A DNA stretch of 64,000 nucleotides from Batillaria attramentaria (GCA_018292915.2 JACVVK020000013.1:347001-411000); one strand, 5' to 3'. Shown: positions 24,619 to 38,123, counted from the stretch's first letter. Notes: generated from the letters alone by a model not told the origin. Translations and numbers: made by a program.

Positions 24619-25434
24619 CGGTATGTGTGTGTGCGCTCTAATGTTAATGAATATTTTATAATCGAAGGAAGAAATTCAGAAATTTAGCTACACAAGACCC
24701 GGGGGTGGAGGGGGGGGGGGGGGGTTGCAATACCATTGCGAACAGATTCTAGAAAGGTCGATCGATCTAAATTTGAATGCAGGCAAAGATGCCGGTTACG
24801 AGTCGAACTCGAACACACCAGAGGTTGCGTACAAGGAGTGACGTAGCAAGAACTCGCTTTCACGTGACAGATTTGGCGCGAACTTGCAGACGACAGCTGA
24901 AGTGTGTTGTTAGCGGGTGTAGACTAATGGCAGGGGAGACCGAAACACAGGCCCAGTTTCACTAAAAACCCATGGCGGACTTGTAATGGACCCTCAGAGG
25001 CTACTAAACCTGTCATTTCCGCCTCGCGACAGCTAGTACATAATGGCCGCTTGGACGAGGGTCGGGCAATGGACAAGACATCTTCAAGTTGTGGTTGTCA
25101 GTGGAGGCGGAAGGCAGTGCAGTGTCTTCAAAGCACGGTTATCGAGTGTTGGCCGGCCTTCGGGTGAGGGAGGTAACTTTTGAAATCAGTGTATATGATA
25201 TTCCAGTTGAAGGAATCAGTACGCTGGCAGAATGTTACAACTGATTTGATTGTTACAGAATATGCTGATAAGACATCCCACACCTCTCTTAACATTAAAA
25301 TTTCAAGGTAAAAAGTGTTCTGATTCAGTCCGTGACCGGACGGACGGATCTGGCCCAGATAAAGCTTGATTCTCCGGTTGCAAATGTATGCATACGTCAC
25401 AGCCCTATTTGCAAAATCAAAACTAAAACGGGTT

Positions 25435-25459
25435 TCTCTCTCTCTCTCTCTCTCTCTCT
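25435..25459 (+). repeat. (CT)n microsatellite
   Basis: 25 bp of CT. Confidence 0.97.
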
Positions 25460-26001
25460 GTGCACTCAGTGTATGCTTCAAAGATTGACTCGTCATGACC
25501 CAACTGACAAGACAAAATCGAGAAACTGGAACACGTATGCCGGTTAACTAAATTATGAACGATCTATCTAGCGGAGGCCGTAGAAAGCCCCAACCACACC
25601 CCAGCTCCGGCCCCTCCCCGTCCTTCACCCCGCTCAGTAATTCCCCTTCCCTGGGGATCTACCAGCAGTGACAGAACTCGCGCTATGTTTGTGCATTTAC
25701 ACAAGACGTCACAAGGGTCCAACAAAGAGAGCAATAAACAGACTGACGGTGCAAAAGTCATTACCATCAGGAAGACCATTTTGTGGATGCTCCGTGTCCC
25801 TACTCCGGCCACCAACAGCCATGCTGACTCAATCATGTGCCATTTGTGGAACATTAAGGTCCGCTTACGCCAAGACACGGTGCAGACCCGGCCATTTTCA
25901 TTATTGATGACATTCTCCGGCAGCCAGCTTCTACATCACGGACTAAAAGATGACTTGGGGGCTTGTTGTCTCTTCCGGTGGATGAGCTCTGATAATCTAT
26001 A

Positions 26002-26003
<2 letters not shown>

Positions 26004-26034
<31 letters not shown>
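26004..26034 (+). repeat. (CT)n microsatellite
   Basis: 31 bp of CT. Confidence 0.97.
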
Positions 26035-26036
<2 letters not shown>

Positions 26037-26144
26037 GTTTTAGCAAGGGCAATCGCAAGATGGACTCTCTTAAAACCAGTTCCTTTTAGTGTGTAAATAA
26101 AGAGGTGAGTAATTACGTTGAGGGGTGCGAGCGTGCGTCTGTCG

Positions 26145-26146
<2 letters not shown>

Positions 26147-26213
<67 letters not shown>
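26147..26213 (+). repeat. Compound (GT)n-(GA)n microsatellite followed by poly-C
   Basis: GT then GA without a gap; a C-rich block lies at 26240-26296. Confidence 0.98.
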
Positions 26214-26216
<3 letters not shown>

Positions 26217-27173
26217 AACCCTCAAAGGCAAAGGTTAACCCCCCCCCCACCCCTCCCCCCCCCCTCCCCCCCCCCCCGCCCCCCCCCCCCCCCCCCGTGG
26301 TTTTTTTGTTTTTTTTCTTGATTTGTGTTGTTTGTTTTTGTTCGATATGGTAAATGCACGAGCCTGTTATACCTTGTTCCTTGCAGTGGGAATGGTAAAT
26401 GCAGTATTGATTTTATTAAGTTTGCAACAGAGCTAATTCCTATTCCATGATGGTTCGACAAATAGTGTAATACTCTGCTTCCATTACCGACACAGAACGG
26501 TGTGCGCTTGGATGTTCACATTCCCTCGTCTGGTCGTCCTGACATTTGTCTATCATAGTTGTGCTTTTTCTCCCGCTTGCCTGCCTCGTTACTTGTTTAA
26601 CTTGAATCGTTTCGATTATTTTTATTGGGCTTTCAAAATCGGGTAGCTTGCACCCACACGTCTCACATTACCATTGACAGTTCAGCCAAGCCTGCACACT
26701 GCGGTATTTTTTCTATGCCTCGTGCTTGTTTACTCAAATATTTCGCAAACAACCAGGAGGCAGACTTAGTTTGACTGTCAGCAAAATTGATCAGCCCTGT
26801 AGAGGCGTTCAAGCCCCGGTCAAATGTAATCAGATTTTCTGTCCTGACAGCAGAAATCCAACAGCGCCGTGTATCGATGCCACATTCTGTTTGGCCGGGA
26901 AGCGATATTAATTTTCTTCCTGCAGCTGACTTCTGCCCACCAAAGCACTGGGCGTACCTCTGCAATAAGTTCAAGCAATGACTGCTTTGCGCAAAAGTGT
27001 GACACATATTCAGTAAAGTCATTAATTTCACTGCTTCTTTTTCAAATATTGTGAGACCTTTCCTTTCAAAGGATGCAGGAAGCTTATTACTGAACAAGAC
27101 GTTCTTCTTGTATCGTCCTACACTTGTCACATAACTTGAACACTAAGATTACTGCCACTTACGAAAAGGTTTG

Positions 27174-27175
<2 letters not shown>

Positions 27176-27222
<47 letters not shown>
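27176..27222 (+). repeat. (TG)n microsatellite
   Basis: About 47 bp of TG. Confidence 0.98.
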
Positions 27223-29594
27223 TGTACCTGTGTGTGTGTGTCTGTGGTGTCTCTGCGTGTCTATTGCATTGTTTCGAGCAATCCAAACGAACCTCGGGGA
27301 ATCAAAGTAATTTGAATGAAATTGAATTGAATTGAAGCTTCAAACCTTCCCATGCACCTGCATTTGGATACAGGAAACGCAAGCACGGATTAATCATTGG
27401 AAAGAGTGTATCTCCGTGCGATTTCATCAAGCCTTCTTCACCGACAACACCACTTCTCGGTAAGTGGGCAGAAATGAGACGCAGAAAGAAATCTGGCTGC
27501 CCAGATTGCATGGAGACAGTTTTACGGGGTTTTTTTGCGCTGTCATAACGGTCATGTCTCGTCTGTAATGACTGTCAGTGCTAATCAATAGTCCACACGC
27601 ACACTGCCGGTGAACGGAGGTTATGCTCAGTCACGCGTGTCCCAGCACAGAATGTGTTTCTTTGCATAAACCGAACGGATGTCCGGCCGCACTGGCTGGT
27701 GGAGCAATGGTTTTCGGTACGTCTGCAGAGATGTTCCATTATTGCCAATGATACTGTCCCCCTGAGGCTGTCTTTGATTCTGGGTGTGTTTTATAGGGAA
27801 TACCAAAGCAAATTACGATGAACGGTATAGGTTTTTTTTGGGTTTTTTTTTTTTTCAATACAAAATGTACATGCATGAATCTCCCCTCTGGAAAATTGCC
27901 ATATCGTGGTTAGTCTCAAGTCAGTGTGTAGGAAATGACTGCAGTCTCCTTTCGTGAAACAATTTTCATTGTTTAGGAGACAGTGGCTTATTTCATCAGA
28001 ATTGTTGGTGGAGTTAGAGATCTGTTCTGTAACGATGTAACGATGATTTGAAACTCGGGGAAACGAGGGGAAAAATGCAAAAAAAGTAAAAAAAAAGTGT
28101 TCTGCTTCACAATCACTGGCTTTGGAATCAAACCCACAACCCAAGCCGGCACTTGCAGTCCATGGCTCTGTCAGTTCAACTACAATATATGCCGGTTTCC
28201 CGTATCCTTCGATGGTTGGAAGGCTTGGAAAGTTGTAGAACGTAGGCTGTCTACTTTCATCTGTAGTATTTTACCCCTCCTCTGAGTTAAGTCACATCCA
28301 CCCCCATCCCCACCGTGCCACCTTTCTCTGCACGTGCCCCGTTCAACTCACCCCCATCCACCCCGACCTCCTTTCCCGCTTCTCCGCTGATCACCGCACC
28401 TCTAATCTGCAGCTTCCTTCAAAACACACCCCCACCCCCGCCCTCCCCGCCTCCGTACATTTGTTCGGCTCAGTGTTCTTGCATAAGAAGGAGGGTGCAT
28501 AAGCAGGTTTGCACCAAAGGATGCTTACACACGCTATGCAACCTCTCCTACACTGCCCTTTCAGACAGGATTTCTTTTTTCAGACACTTTTTGTCCCTGG
28601 TCTGTCTGCAGGCGACTATGGGTGAAAAAGCCAAATCTCTTCAGAGCTTGCAACACCAAACGAAAGGCTTTTTATTTTCCCCTCTTCTTCTTTTCTGCAA
28701 ACACGTCTCTGTTATCTTTGTAGGGCTAGAGCACGACGCAATGCCCTATGAAGTAGATTTTTTGGGGCCGCCTAAGGCGATCTGAGTGTTGATCAACGTA
28801 ATGGGTTTCACTGTGCTGAGCATCAATCACAGGCCTCTCTCCCCGCGCCAGCCCCTTTGACGTAACGCATGCAAATTAGTTTAGTGTACGCGCTGAATGC
28901 CTACGCGGATACCGATTGGTTGTTTCACGACGTGGCTGAAGCATGCCGGGAATGTGGCGGACGGAGATGAAGGCAACTGGTCGCGTCCTCCATCTCATGA
29001 AAATTAGCCTGGTGTCTGATGCAAGCTGTCCTTTTCTGGGAAGAAATAGTTTGTTTGCAGGAAATTGGCACCGACAGTCCATGGAAATCAAATCGGCCGC
29101 CAGTTTCTCAGTATTCCCTGCTTGCCTGAGCACTGAGCTCGGTTAGCGGCCTGTATGTCTTGTGTTTTTGTTCTTGTTGTATTAAAGGCGGCATTGCATG
29201 AACTCAGGTGTGCCGGCTATAGATCTTTGCGTAGACACGTTGTTCTTTGTTTAAAGGCCCTGTTTTGGTGGTGGCTAGTATCACACAACTAAGACACGTA
29301 CTGAAGCGAATGCATGTATACGCGGGCTTGCGTTCCGCAGCTGATTCAGGCCGGCGACAGTGTGGTTACAATACTCGACCTTGAAGCTGAGTTTTCACCG
29401 TTTACACGGCCATCAAACGTCAGTGTGTTGCATTTGGAGCTCTACTAATATCTACTGAAGATAGACTAATCCGAGCGCACAGCGCAATCACATGCGCAAG
29501 TGCTCCAAAACTCAAGTCTCCCTATATTAAACCTAGAAATGGTACCAATAGCCACTTATAAAACTGTACGCCAATACGTATTTGCATAAGACCT

Positions 29595-29771
29595 TGGGAG
29601 CCGGCATAGCCGAATGGTAGCGCGTTGGACTTTCAATCTCGGGTCGTGTGTTCGAATCTGGCTGGGGCCAAATATTTGTGCTGACCTTTTTCTCGTTGCC
29701 ACGTCTTTGATATCACCCATGCATGGTGGAAAAGGACGTTAAACTCCCAAGCACCACCCACCCACCCACCC
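29595..29771 (+). mobile_element. Full-length tRNA-derived SINE, family A, with 11-bp target duplication
   Basis: Head GGAGCCGGCATAGCCGAATGG (A box), TGTTCGAATCTGG (B box), body, and tail (CCCA)n. GCATAAGACCT at 29584-29594 is repeated exactly at 29772-29782. Confidence 0.95.
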
Positions 29772-31367
29772 GCATAAGACCTGTTGTTCTGGGTGTAGGA
29801 TAACAACAGAAAACAAACAAACAAAAAAACCCAATCGTTTCTAAGTACTTACGTATCAAATCCATGCCTCTCATACCCTTTTATCAACTGACTGTACGTA
29901 TGACATTACATGTATAATTATTGGTATGGTCTTGCAGAAGCCTTTGCATGTACTGAGGGTTCCACGTGAATTTATTTGATGCATCATCTCAGAATTGATT
30001 TCCCCTATTCAAAATTAAAAGTTCACTAATAAATATATGAATCTGTTATATCATAGTTGAAGTAACGCTGCATCACATCCTTCAGGAATAATATGCCAGT
30101 TCCGTTGCTAAACATAATAATAGCCGACCATAAAACCTTTTCCCATAACATTTCCCTTTGAATATAAAACCTGTATCATGAACTAAATTGCTTCTAATTG
30201 TTACTTTGTTGTTTTTTTTCCCCTGCACTTCCACAGTTAATGACAGAGCTGACATTTGCATGCTTTTCCCACGCGTGATACTTGATCGTGAACTTTATGG
30301 GTCATTACATGCTCCTTACGAGTGTAATCACACACGAACATTTCACCTACTGCCCATTTTTACACTGCCAGACAATATATCAGAGAACATTCTTCCAGCC
30401 TCACGTGTCCAAGTCGACGCCCACATCTTGTCGCAAGTTGTTAAAGCATGCTGTTCTTATCGACAGTTCCAATTTTCGAGCAAGTTTCACACACACGTGG
30501 GTACACTGAGGAAAAATCAATAGCTCGGCCTCAGCGTGTGGGAGGAGGAAAAAAAACACACACCAGTCGCTCTTCGATGTAACACAAGGATATTTAAATC
30601 TGGGATGGTGGACGAGTGAATTCGCACGACGCCTTATTTTTCTTTTCTAACTCCTCAGCCAATCTTCTCAACTCCGCCTACACCCTCCCCCCCCCCCCCC
30701 AACACACACACACACGCACACTCCTTTTTTTGCCCCCTCCTATGTCACCACCATCGCCACAACACACCCACCAGCCCTTACCCCCTCCTCCCCTCCACAC
30801 CATCCCCAGTTTCTAAACACGTTTGTCACGCATACAACAACGCTGTGGAGAACTTTCTATTGAATGTGCTTTAATCCGAACATCAGAATCAGTCACTTGG
30901 GACACAATACAGCATCTGAAACCATTGTGGTGACTCGGGTTGGCGTATATGTTGTTCTACGTACGTAGAAGCGCACCGCGTGCTGAGCAGACGATGACGT
31001 TATTTGGTTGCAGGCTGAACACCAAATAGACAACGCTGATTGTTGATTATGTTTAGCGACTTGATCGTATCGACGTGTAGTACAGGTATGGAAGCGTTAG
31101 GCCAAAGATAGTCACATTTCTCTACTATCAGAAGCCACAAAGTCACGAAAATGGGCGCAGTGGCCAAAAGGAACGTCTACTTCATTAGCAAACAGCTGCA
31201 GAATTTTGTAAGCGACAGTTTTCCGCTCAGATTTCATTACGAACATAGAGACTTTAAGTCAAGAAGGTTTAAGGTCATCATTCGTCTCCGGATTTCGGCC
31301 GAGAAATCTACTGACCTGCTCGGTGTATTTCATTTGCTTATTGTTGCTGTTGTTTTCTTCACTTCTT

Positions 31368-31371
<4 letters not shown>

Positions 31372-31444
<73 letters not shown>
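31372..31444 (+). repeat. (TG)n microsatellite
   Basis: 73 bp of TG. Confidence 0.99.
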
Positions 31445-31448
<4 letters not shown>

Positions 31449-32205
31449 CGTTTTCGGGGGCTGGAGGTTGGGGTGGGGTGGGGTGAGGTGAGGTGAGGGG
31501 TTGCGCTGTGGATATTATTATCATTACAGTCAGCATGAAGCAAGACAGAGTGTCACCAGTGAAATTGAACGTCAGTAAGCAGTACAGGAACTAATCCGAA
31601 AAATCCACCTCAGCCGTGAGGTAGCCTGCAGCACTGTACCTAATCTGTGCTTACACAAAACAGCATGTGAGTTTTCGGTTTAGTCCAAAGATTAAGTTTG
31701 GTTGGTCGGTTGGTTGGTTGACTGGTGTTTAGAATGACTGAAGACGTCCCTCATAAGCATGTAAAATGCACCCACCCCCCTCCTCCACCACCATCATACC
31801 CCCGGCCTCCCCTCCAACACCCCCTTCTTCTTTCCTTTACTGCAGAGACCGTCATATACAAAACCGGCATATTCCTGACTTCTTAGTGTTGAACAAGTGG
31901 GCGTGTAATCTGCCCTGGCTGATGCCAGGCCGCCAGAGGGCCACCTGCTACTCACGGTAATGACGAGGAAGCAGGAGGTCGTCTGTGCACGTGCTGTGTT
32001 CATCAACTTGTATCTTGTTCTCATCTCAATCCACTGTCTTGTCCTCTGGGCTGGGGGGGGGGGGGGGGAGAAGGGAGAGGGGGCTGCGAGAGCGTGGTCC
32101 ATAACTAGCTCACATTACCAGCCTTTCTGCGGCTCAGACTTTTCTTTTCACCTCGAATTTTCGTCATTTCCGTTTGATAGACTGATGAACTGCCCGCGGC
32201 GGCTC

Positions 32206-32361
<156 letters not shown>

Positions 32362-32523
32362 TATTTACAACCACCATAGCTTTTACCACCACGACCGTGC
32401 CACCGCCGGGCCGAAGATGTCAACCACCAAACACAGTCAGACGTGTAATTTACATGCCCTCTTCTTAAATCAAATTTATGTTCGCGATTTGTTGTACGGC
32501 GATGCAGTGCTCAGTGTGAAATA

Positions 32524-32528
<5 letters not shown>

Positions 32529-32596
<68 letters not shown>

Positions 32597-32600
32597 GCGC
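32529..32600 (+). repeat. (AC)n followed directly by (GC)n
   Basis: About 54 bp of AC then 18 bp of GC. This is alternating purine-pyrimidine throughout, so it is prone to form Z-DNA. Confidence 0.98.
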
Positions 32601-34927
32601 CTCAATACTCGCCGGCATAATAAACTCACCCTACACGACTGTATCTAGCGCTGGATGTAGCCTGTATCAACACCAACAGTGCTAAACGGTTCTCCAGTCT
32701 TTAGGTCACGTATCAATCAGGCAGACGGAGAGGATTCTGTGTACACCACTCGTCCGCCTACTTCCCTGTGCTCTCCTAAACCTCCTGTCTTTTTCCGGGC
32801 GCTAAGAAACTGTTATCCGATTTCTTTGCTTGTCGTGGTCCGGCACCAAGAAGAATTCTGCGTCTGACCCAGATTGGTGCGAACACTGAAGCGGAATTTC
32901 TCTGGTGATTTACAAAGCTTCTACAAAGATAGAGTGTTGGTAAACATCAATCGGCCACTGCAGATGCAAGCCTAGTTTCAAGTTTAGTGACAGAAAGTGA
33001 CGTTGTTTTCAGTTATAATTTCAATTTTCAGGAACAAGAGAAGAATGGTTACTTTTGAGATACATTCTCAAAAGATGCTGTTCGATGCCCAGAATCTGTC
33101 GCAATATGGGTTGTTGTTGTTTTTTTTTGTTTTTTTGTTGTTGTTTTTTTTGTTAAAATAAAATACATTATAAAATAATAAAAGGTTTAGGGGCAGATTT
33201 ACAGAAAAGGTCAACTGTTTTGTACCGACTGTTATCGTTGCCTGTTCCTCTAGCTGTGTGAACTTGGCCGTTTGTCATTGTAACTCGTCCTTCACGTCAC
33301 CTCACAGTTAAGAAATAATTTAACTTACTAATTTTACTCTCCGTGATTCCACAACGATTTTCTTGATTCACAGCATATCCCGTGGGTCACAAAATAATTC
33401 AGTGCATCCACGTGAAACAACATTAAGATGTTACTCCGAAGCAGCCCAGATACCCGGCGTACACTAAAAAAAAAAAACACCATCTTAATGTATGCCCACA
33501 CGAGAAAAATGTGGCAGTAAGATTGTCCCATACAGCGTCGCACATAATTACAAAATCTACACTCAGTTTCTTTCTTGTTCGCGGGAGTGTGTGTTCATTG
33601 TTTGCTGAACTTCGGTGTGACAATGCTTGTCGCGAACTCCTAACACACACTCAGGAGCAAAGGTACGGGGCAGTTTACAACATGGAGACAACTAATCGAT
33701 AGTGTAATGGTATCAGGGGATTACATTCACATACGCCGCTCAGTGGAGCCCTTAGAGAGAGTGTTGCGGGTGGACTGTGTCAATGCTGTACACAAGAGTG
33801 CAGGATTTTTCTCCCCCTCCCCCCCCCCTTTTTTTTTTCTCTGGCAAATATCTGATGGGACCGGCTTTTACATTAGTTTACGGGTATTGCGCAATCAGTT
33901 TCGCGGGCCCACACGTTACAACAGGAAGTCAGGAAGGGAAGATAAGATTAATTTCGGAACCTGCGTCAGTCGTGTCTGACGCAGCTGTGAAGCAACACCC
34001 GTTTCTTCTTTACTGGTTACTTTCTGGTGTGCACGACATCATGTTTCGTAGACCGGTACAGCGCTAAAGTTGGGCAGGACTCTAAAACCGGGGGCGCCAT
34101 TTACGGAGGCCGGACTGAGTTTGCCAGGAGTAATACTTCTAGAATTACAGAGCGTCGGTGTTTCGGGGCTCCATGTTTGCCTGTTTGTTTCTTTGTTTGT
34201 TTGTTTGTTGTTTGCCCGCTGGAATTTTCAAGATGGTCACTCGGGAGTTCCGGGGGGGGGGGAGGGGGGGGGCGGACATTTCTTTGAACGTCGTGGTGTC
34301 TCATACCCAAGACCTTCCGATTTCGGGAGTTTGCTTTTCCCCTATTGTGGCACCCATCAGACTAGTATTCCAGGATGTGACTTCCCCGATCACGCAGTCA
34401 TGGGTTAGCCATAACGACCATCAGGCTAACTTGCACAAGGCATAGTATTAGCTACCACTTGTACACTAATCACCTCAGACACGCTGCATATGTCAGTGCT
34501 ATAATTCAGGAATATACACTTTATTGGGACAGTATGGGGACATTCCATGGCGTTCGGTCTCTCTTGGTGCACGTACCCCCAATGTTTAATGCTCACCCAC
34601 CAAGCACGGGGGATATAATTATACACGTGACCTACACCAGTAACTTGAGATGGCCGATGAAACGGACCCGTTTAATTTCGCGAGATAGGGACGATCGAGA
34701 TACTTCACAGGGCGAGGTTGTGTGAATAGTTTTTCACCTTTACTTTTGGGCGGTTGATCGATCTAATGTGTCTTGCAACATTTGTCTACCTATGTTTATC
34801 GCTTTCGATCTGTGAATTGTCATCTCGGGCGGGTCCTATCTCGTGTAAATTGGGGGGTGGTGATGGGGGGCGGGGGGGGGGGGCTTTTCGTAGGCTGATT
34901 TCGGTGACCTTTCCTCATCTTGCCCAG

Positions 34928-35090
34928 TGGAGCCTCGATAACCGAGCGGTGGAGCGTTGGACTCTGACTGCTCGATATGTGAGTTCGAATCCTGGCCGGG
35001 ACCAAATATTTGTGATGGCCTTTTTTTTCGCCTTTGATATCACCCATTTTAGCTGGAAAAAAAGGCATCAAACCCTCAAACACCCACCTA
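34928..35090 (+). mobile_element. tRNA-derived SINE, family A
   Basis: Head GGAGCCTCGATAACCGAGCG, B box GAGTTCGAATCC, ACCAAATATTTGTGATGGCC, tail CAAACACCCACC. No clear target duplication. Confidence 0.9.
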
Positions 35091-35097
35091 CGTTCAT

Positions 35098-35400
35098 GCT
35101 GCCCACTGCACTGCTCATCACATTGTCCACCGCTCATGGTACGGCCCACTGCTCATCACACTGCTCACTGCTCATCACACTGCCCACTGCTCATCACACT
35201 GCCCACTGCTCATTACACCGCCCATTGCTCATCACTGCACACTGCTCATCACACTGCTCATCACACTGCCCACTGCTCATCATACTGCCCACTGCTCATC
35301 ATACTGCCCACTGCTTATCATACTGCCCATTGCTCATCACACTGCCCACTGCTCAACATACCGCCCACTGCTCATCATACCGCCCACTGCTCATCATACT
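35098..35400 (+). repeat. 19-bp minisatellite
   Basis: About 15 tandem units of CCCACTGCTCATCACACTG with point variants and a few short units. It starts directly after the SINE. Confidence 0.95.
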
Positions 35401-35820
35401 GAGCCGGAGTAATAAGCCAGATGTGCTCCCCAGCTCGTTTGACCCGGGGCACTTTTAGCCTCAAGCCACATTAACCCGTTGCACTCTCAGACTCAAGCTG
35501 CCTAAGCACCCGGGGCACTTCTAACCTCAGTCCCGCCTCGGTTTGACCCGGTGTAGGATCCGGTCCGGTCCCCCCTCTGAAGCAGTCCCCCGGGGGACCA
35601 ATTCGTGGCAAAAACTGCTCTATAATGGTCCCCCCTTAGACATCCAGCCTCGTTTTCGACTGGTCCCCCTGGGCGATTTTGGTCCCCCCTCGCATCCAAA
35701 ATAGGCCCCCTCTCGAACTGGTCCCCCTCTTTTTCTAACCAATGTAGAGCTATGTCAGTATTTATTTTTAACTTTATTGTTATAGTGTGTGTCAACTCAG
35801 TAGAAAACGTGACTCTGGAT

Positions 35821-35988
35821 CTCTCTCACTCTCTCTCTCTCTCTCTCTCGCCCCCCACACTTTCTCTCCTCCCCCCATCTCTCAAACACACACACACAAC
35901 ATTATGCACGCACGCACGCACGCGTGCACACTCACTCACGCACGCACGCACGCAAACACACACGCGCACACACACACACACACACACC
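35821..35988 (+). repeat. (CT)n, (CACG)n and (CA)n tracts inside the foldback element
   Basis: Three simple-repeat blocks separated by short unique sequence. Confidence 0.95.
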
Positions 35989-36072
35989 TCTTTCGTTATA
36001 TGTATAATTATTTTCATTTTTGTACAGAGATGTTATTCAAGATGATCTTGAACTGGGTCAAGGTTACAGTGT

Positions 36073-36264
36073 CAAATCTAAACTTTTAAAAGTGATTTAA
36101 CTTCGTAGATTTGCCGTTCTATGTAGCCTATACTTTTGTTTTTTTTATTTTCTCTTCTTTTTTTTTTGTGGGATGAGGAAACGGTCGCCACTAAAAAACA
36201 AAAGTATAGGCTACATAGAACGGCAAATCTACGAAGTTAAATCACTTTTAAAAGTTTAGATTTG
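36073..36264. repeat. Perfect 72-bp inverted repeat nested in the foldback element
   Basis: 36073-36144 and 36193-36264 are exact inverse copies separated by 48 bp. GTGGGATGAG.AAACGGTCGCCAC occurs in direct orientation after each arm (36168 and 36294). Confidence 0.95.
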
Positions 36265-37616
36265 TTTTCTCTTTTCTTTTATTTATTTTTTTTGTGGGAT
36301 GAGAAAACGGTCGCCACGCTTCTTGACACGTCACGTGACTCGTGTCAAACATGCCTATAATTATAAGTACACGACAATTCATTCCGTACTTGGGCCACCG
36401 AGGTTGAGATATTTGCTGCAGCCACCCTCTTGGACACGCCCGTGTATGTGCACAAGAGAGGCTCCAGGCCGACAACCTAGGTGGCTGAAATACGGGCCAG
36501 TTTGGCAATCGGCCCCATTGAAAACAGACAGAGTAATTTATATAATGAATCTTGGACATCACTTTGCTCCTGTTTTTTGTGTCACTCCTTAGACCAGAAC
36601 TGTTAGTCTTCTGCTGTTTTTGTTGTTTCAAGGGTCATGATTTGAGACACTGGTACTCAGTCTTGACTGTCTACTTGAAGTACGCTGAAAGCCAAAGGTG
36701 GCAACTAGTTTTCATGTCATGGACACTTACTTAATTTTGAAGAAATATTTTTCTATGGCGTTGTATAGAAAATATTAGATACTTGGTCTTTGATGTTATT
36801 CTCTAAATGCTATTTCCAGTTTTAAAAAAATGACAGGAAATGTGGACAGCAAAAAACAACCAATGCAAAAAACAACTGAAAGAAACAAGAACACAACCAA
36901 ACAAATATATCTCACACACAAAAATAACAACAAGCACATAAATCGGAAAAAAAGAAAAAAAATGTTCCTATGGCCCTGTGCTTTTGGGGACAATAAAGTT
37001 TTGTAACAATAAAGTTAAAAATAAATACTGACATAGCTCTACATTGGTTAGAAAAGGGGGACCAGTTCGAGAGGGGGCCTATTTTGGATGCGAGGGGGGA
37101 CCAAAATCGCCCAGGGGGACCAGTCGAAAACGAGGCTGGATGTCTAAGGGGGGGACCATTATAGAGCAGTTTTTGCCACGAATTGGTCCCCCGGGGGACT
37201 GCTTCAGAGGGGGGACCGGACCGGATGCTACACCGGGGCATTTCACACTTGGGAGTACATCCCGCGTGTTACACCGGTCACGTGTTTATGCTCCCTGCCA
37301 AATGGACGAGTGAATGAATATACATGTATATATAAGCTTTTCTTTTTTTCCTTCCTTTTTTTTCCCCAACCTACTTTGGCACTGCCGATAGCCGGAGCTA
37401 TCTCCGTTGAGAAGTGAGCCGGCCGCTGGAAATACGAGTAATCGAAGCTGATTGTGTGATGAGGGAAGTCAACCGTCTCCAGCCCTGTGCCATTCATGAA
37501 TTGCTAATGACAACGCCCGCCACGGCGTTGCTGTATTACTTGAACGAGAATTCGTTCACGTGGGGGGTCAAAAACACTCTCCCAGAGAGAGAGAGCGAGA
37601 GAGAGAGAGAGACTGG

Positions 37617-37779
37617 TCTGGTGGGTGGGGTGGGGTTTAACGTCTTTCCACCACGCATGGATGACATCAAAGACGGGTTGACGAGAAAGGACCAGCATAA
37701 ATATTTGGCTCCAGCCGAGATTCGAACTCACGACCCGAGCATTGAAAGTCCAACGCTCTACCGCTCAGCTATCCCGGCT
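37617..37779 (-). mobile_element. tRNA-derived SINE, family A
   Basis: Antisense and near full length: B box GGATTCGAAC-type at 37718-37728 (reverse), A box near 37755, tail (GGGT)n at the left. It lies in a (GA)n tract and abuts SINE family B on the right. Confidence 0.92.
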
Positions 37780-37792
37780 CGCGCGCACGAGA

Positions 37793-38123
37793 TTGGTTGG
37801 TTGGTTAGCTGGGGTTTATCGTCCACGCCACAACGAGGTGATTGCAGACGGCCCTAGGGGGGCAGGTTATGGGAGACGGGGATAGCTACCCTAACTGTAC
37901 AGCCCAGCTGAACACTTATTCAATCCAGTCAGACTGCCAGGTCGGCCACATTTTATGTATCCTTGACTGTGATGGACAAGTTTCACAAACAGATCCAGTT
38001 CACAGTCAGTGGAAGCGGGGCAACGTGAAAAAGGCCTGTACAAATTTTGGCCCTGTCGGGATTCGAACCCGGGACCTTTCGATCTCGAGTCCAACGCTCA
38101 AACCGTTGAGCCACCGACTCCCC
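37793..38123 (-). mobile_element. SINE family B, full length, with 13-bp target duplication
   Basis: CGCGCGCACGAGA at 37780-37792 is repeated at 38124-38136. On the minus strand a tRNA-like head (GGGAGTCGGTGGCTCAACGG, B box GGGTTCGAATCCC) is followed by a body unlike family A and a (CCAA)n tail. Length is 331 bp. Confidence 0.92.

Larger units (their letters stand above)
24104..29594. other. Noncoding sequence with several microsatellites
   Basis: Near 24325, GAAACGTCGGGTTGAGTC followed by AATAAA resembles the end of a Penelope-like or similar retroelement. A 155-codon minus-strand ORF (26663-27130) has no known domain. No gene is called. Confidence 0.5.
35552..37232. mobile_element. 1.68-kb foldback DNA transposon with about 230-bp inverted arms and CCGG duplication
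   Basis: Left arm 35552-35782 and right arm 37004-37232 are inverted copies differing at only a few places (for example G/C at base 6 and run-length changes). The ends are TGTAGGATCCGG and TGTAGCATCCGG. CCGG flanks both ends (35548-35551, 37233-37236). Removing the element and one CCGG restores GACCCGGGGCA, which is also seen at 35440-35450. No transposase ORF is present, so it is nonautonomous. TGTNR-type termini with a 4-bp duplication recall Ginger-type transposons, but that assignment is tentative. Confidence 0.9.

Noticed and set aside
26663..27130. 155-codon minus-strand ORF as a gene
   Set aside because: Free of simple repeats but no recognisable domain, signal or splice context; length is possible by chance in 64 kb.
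35098..35458. 234-codon ORF with HTAHCSS-type repeats as a protein
   Set aside because: The repeat is the translation of the 19-bp minisatellite running on from a SINE; no real gene.
36299..36631. Overlapping ORFs in the foldback element as transposase
   Set aside because: Short, frame-poor and without a DDE-type pattern; the element is nonautonomous.
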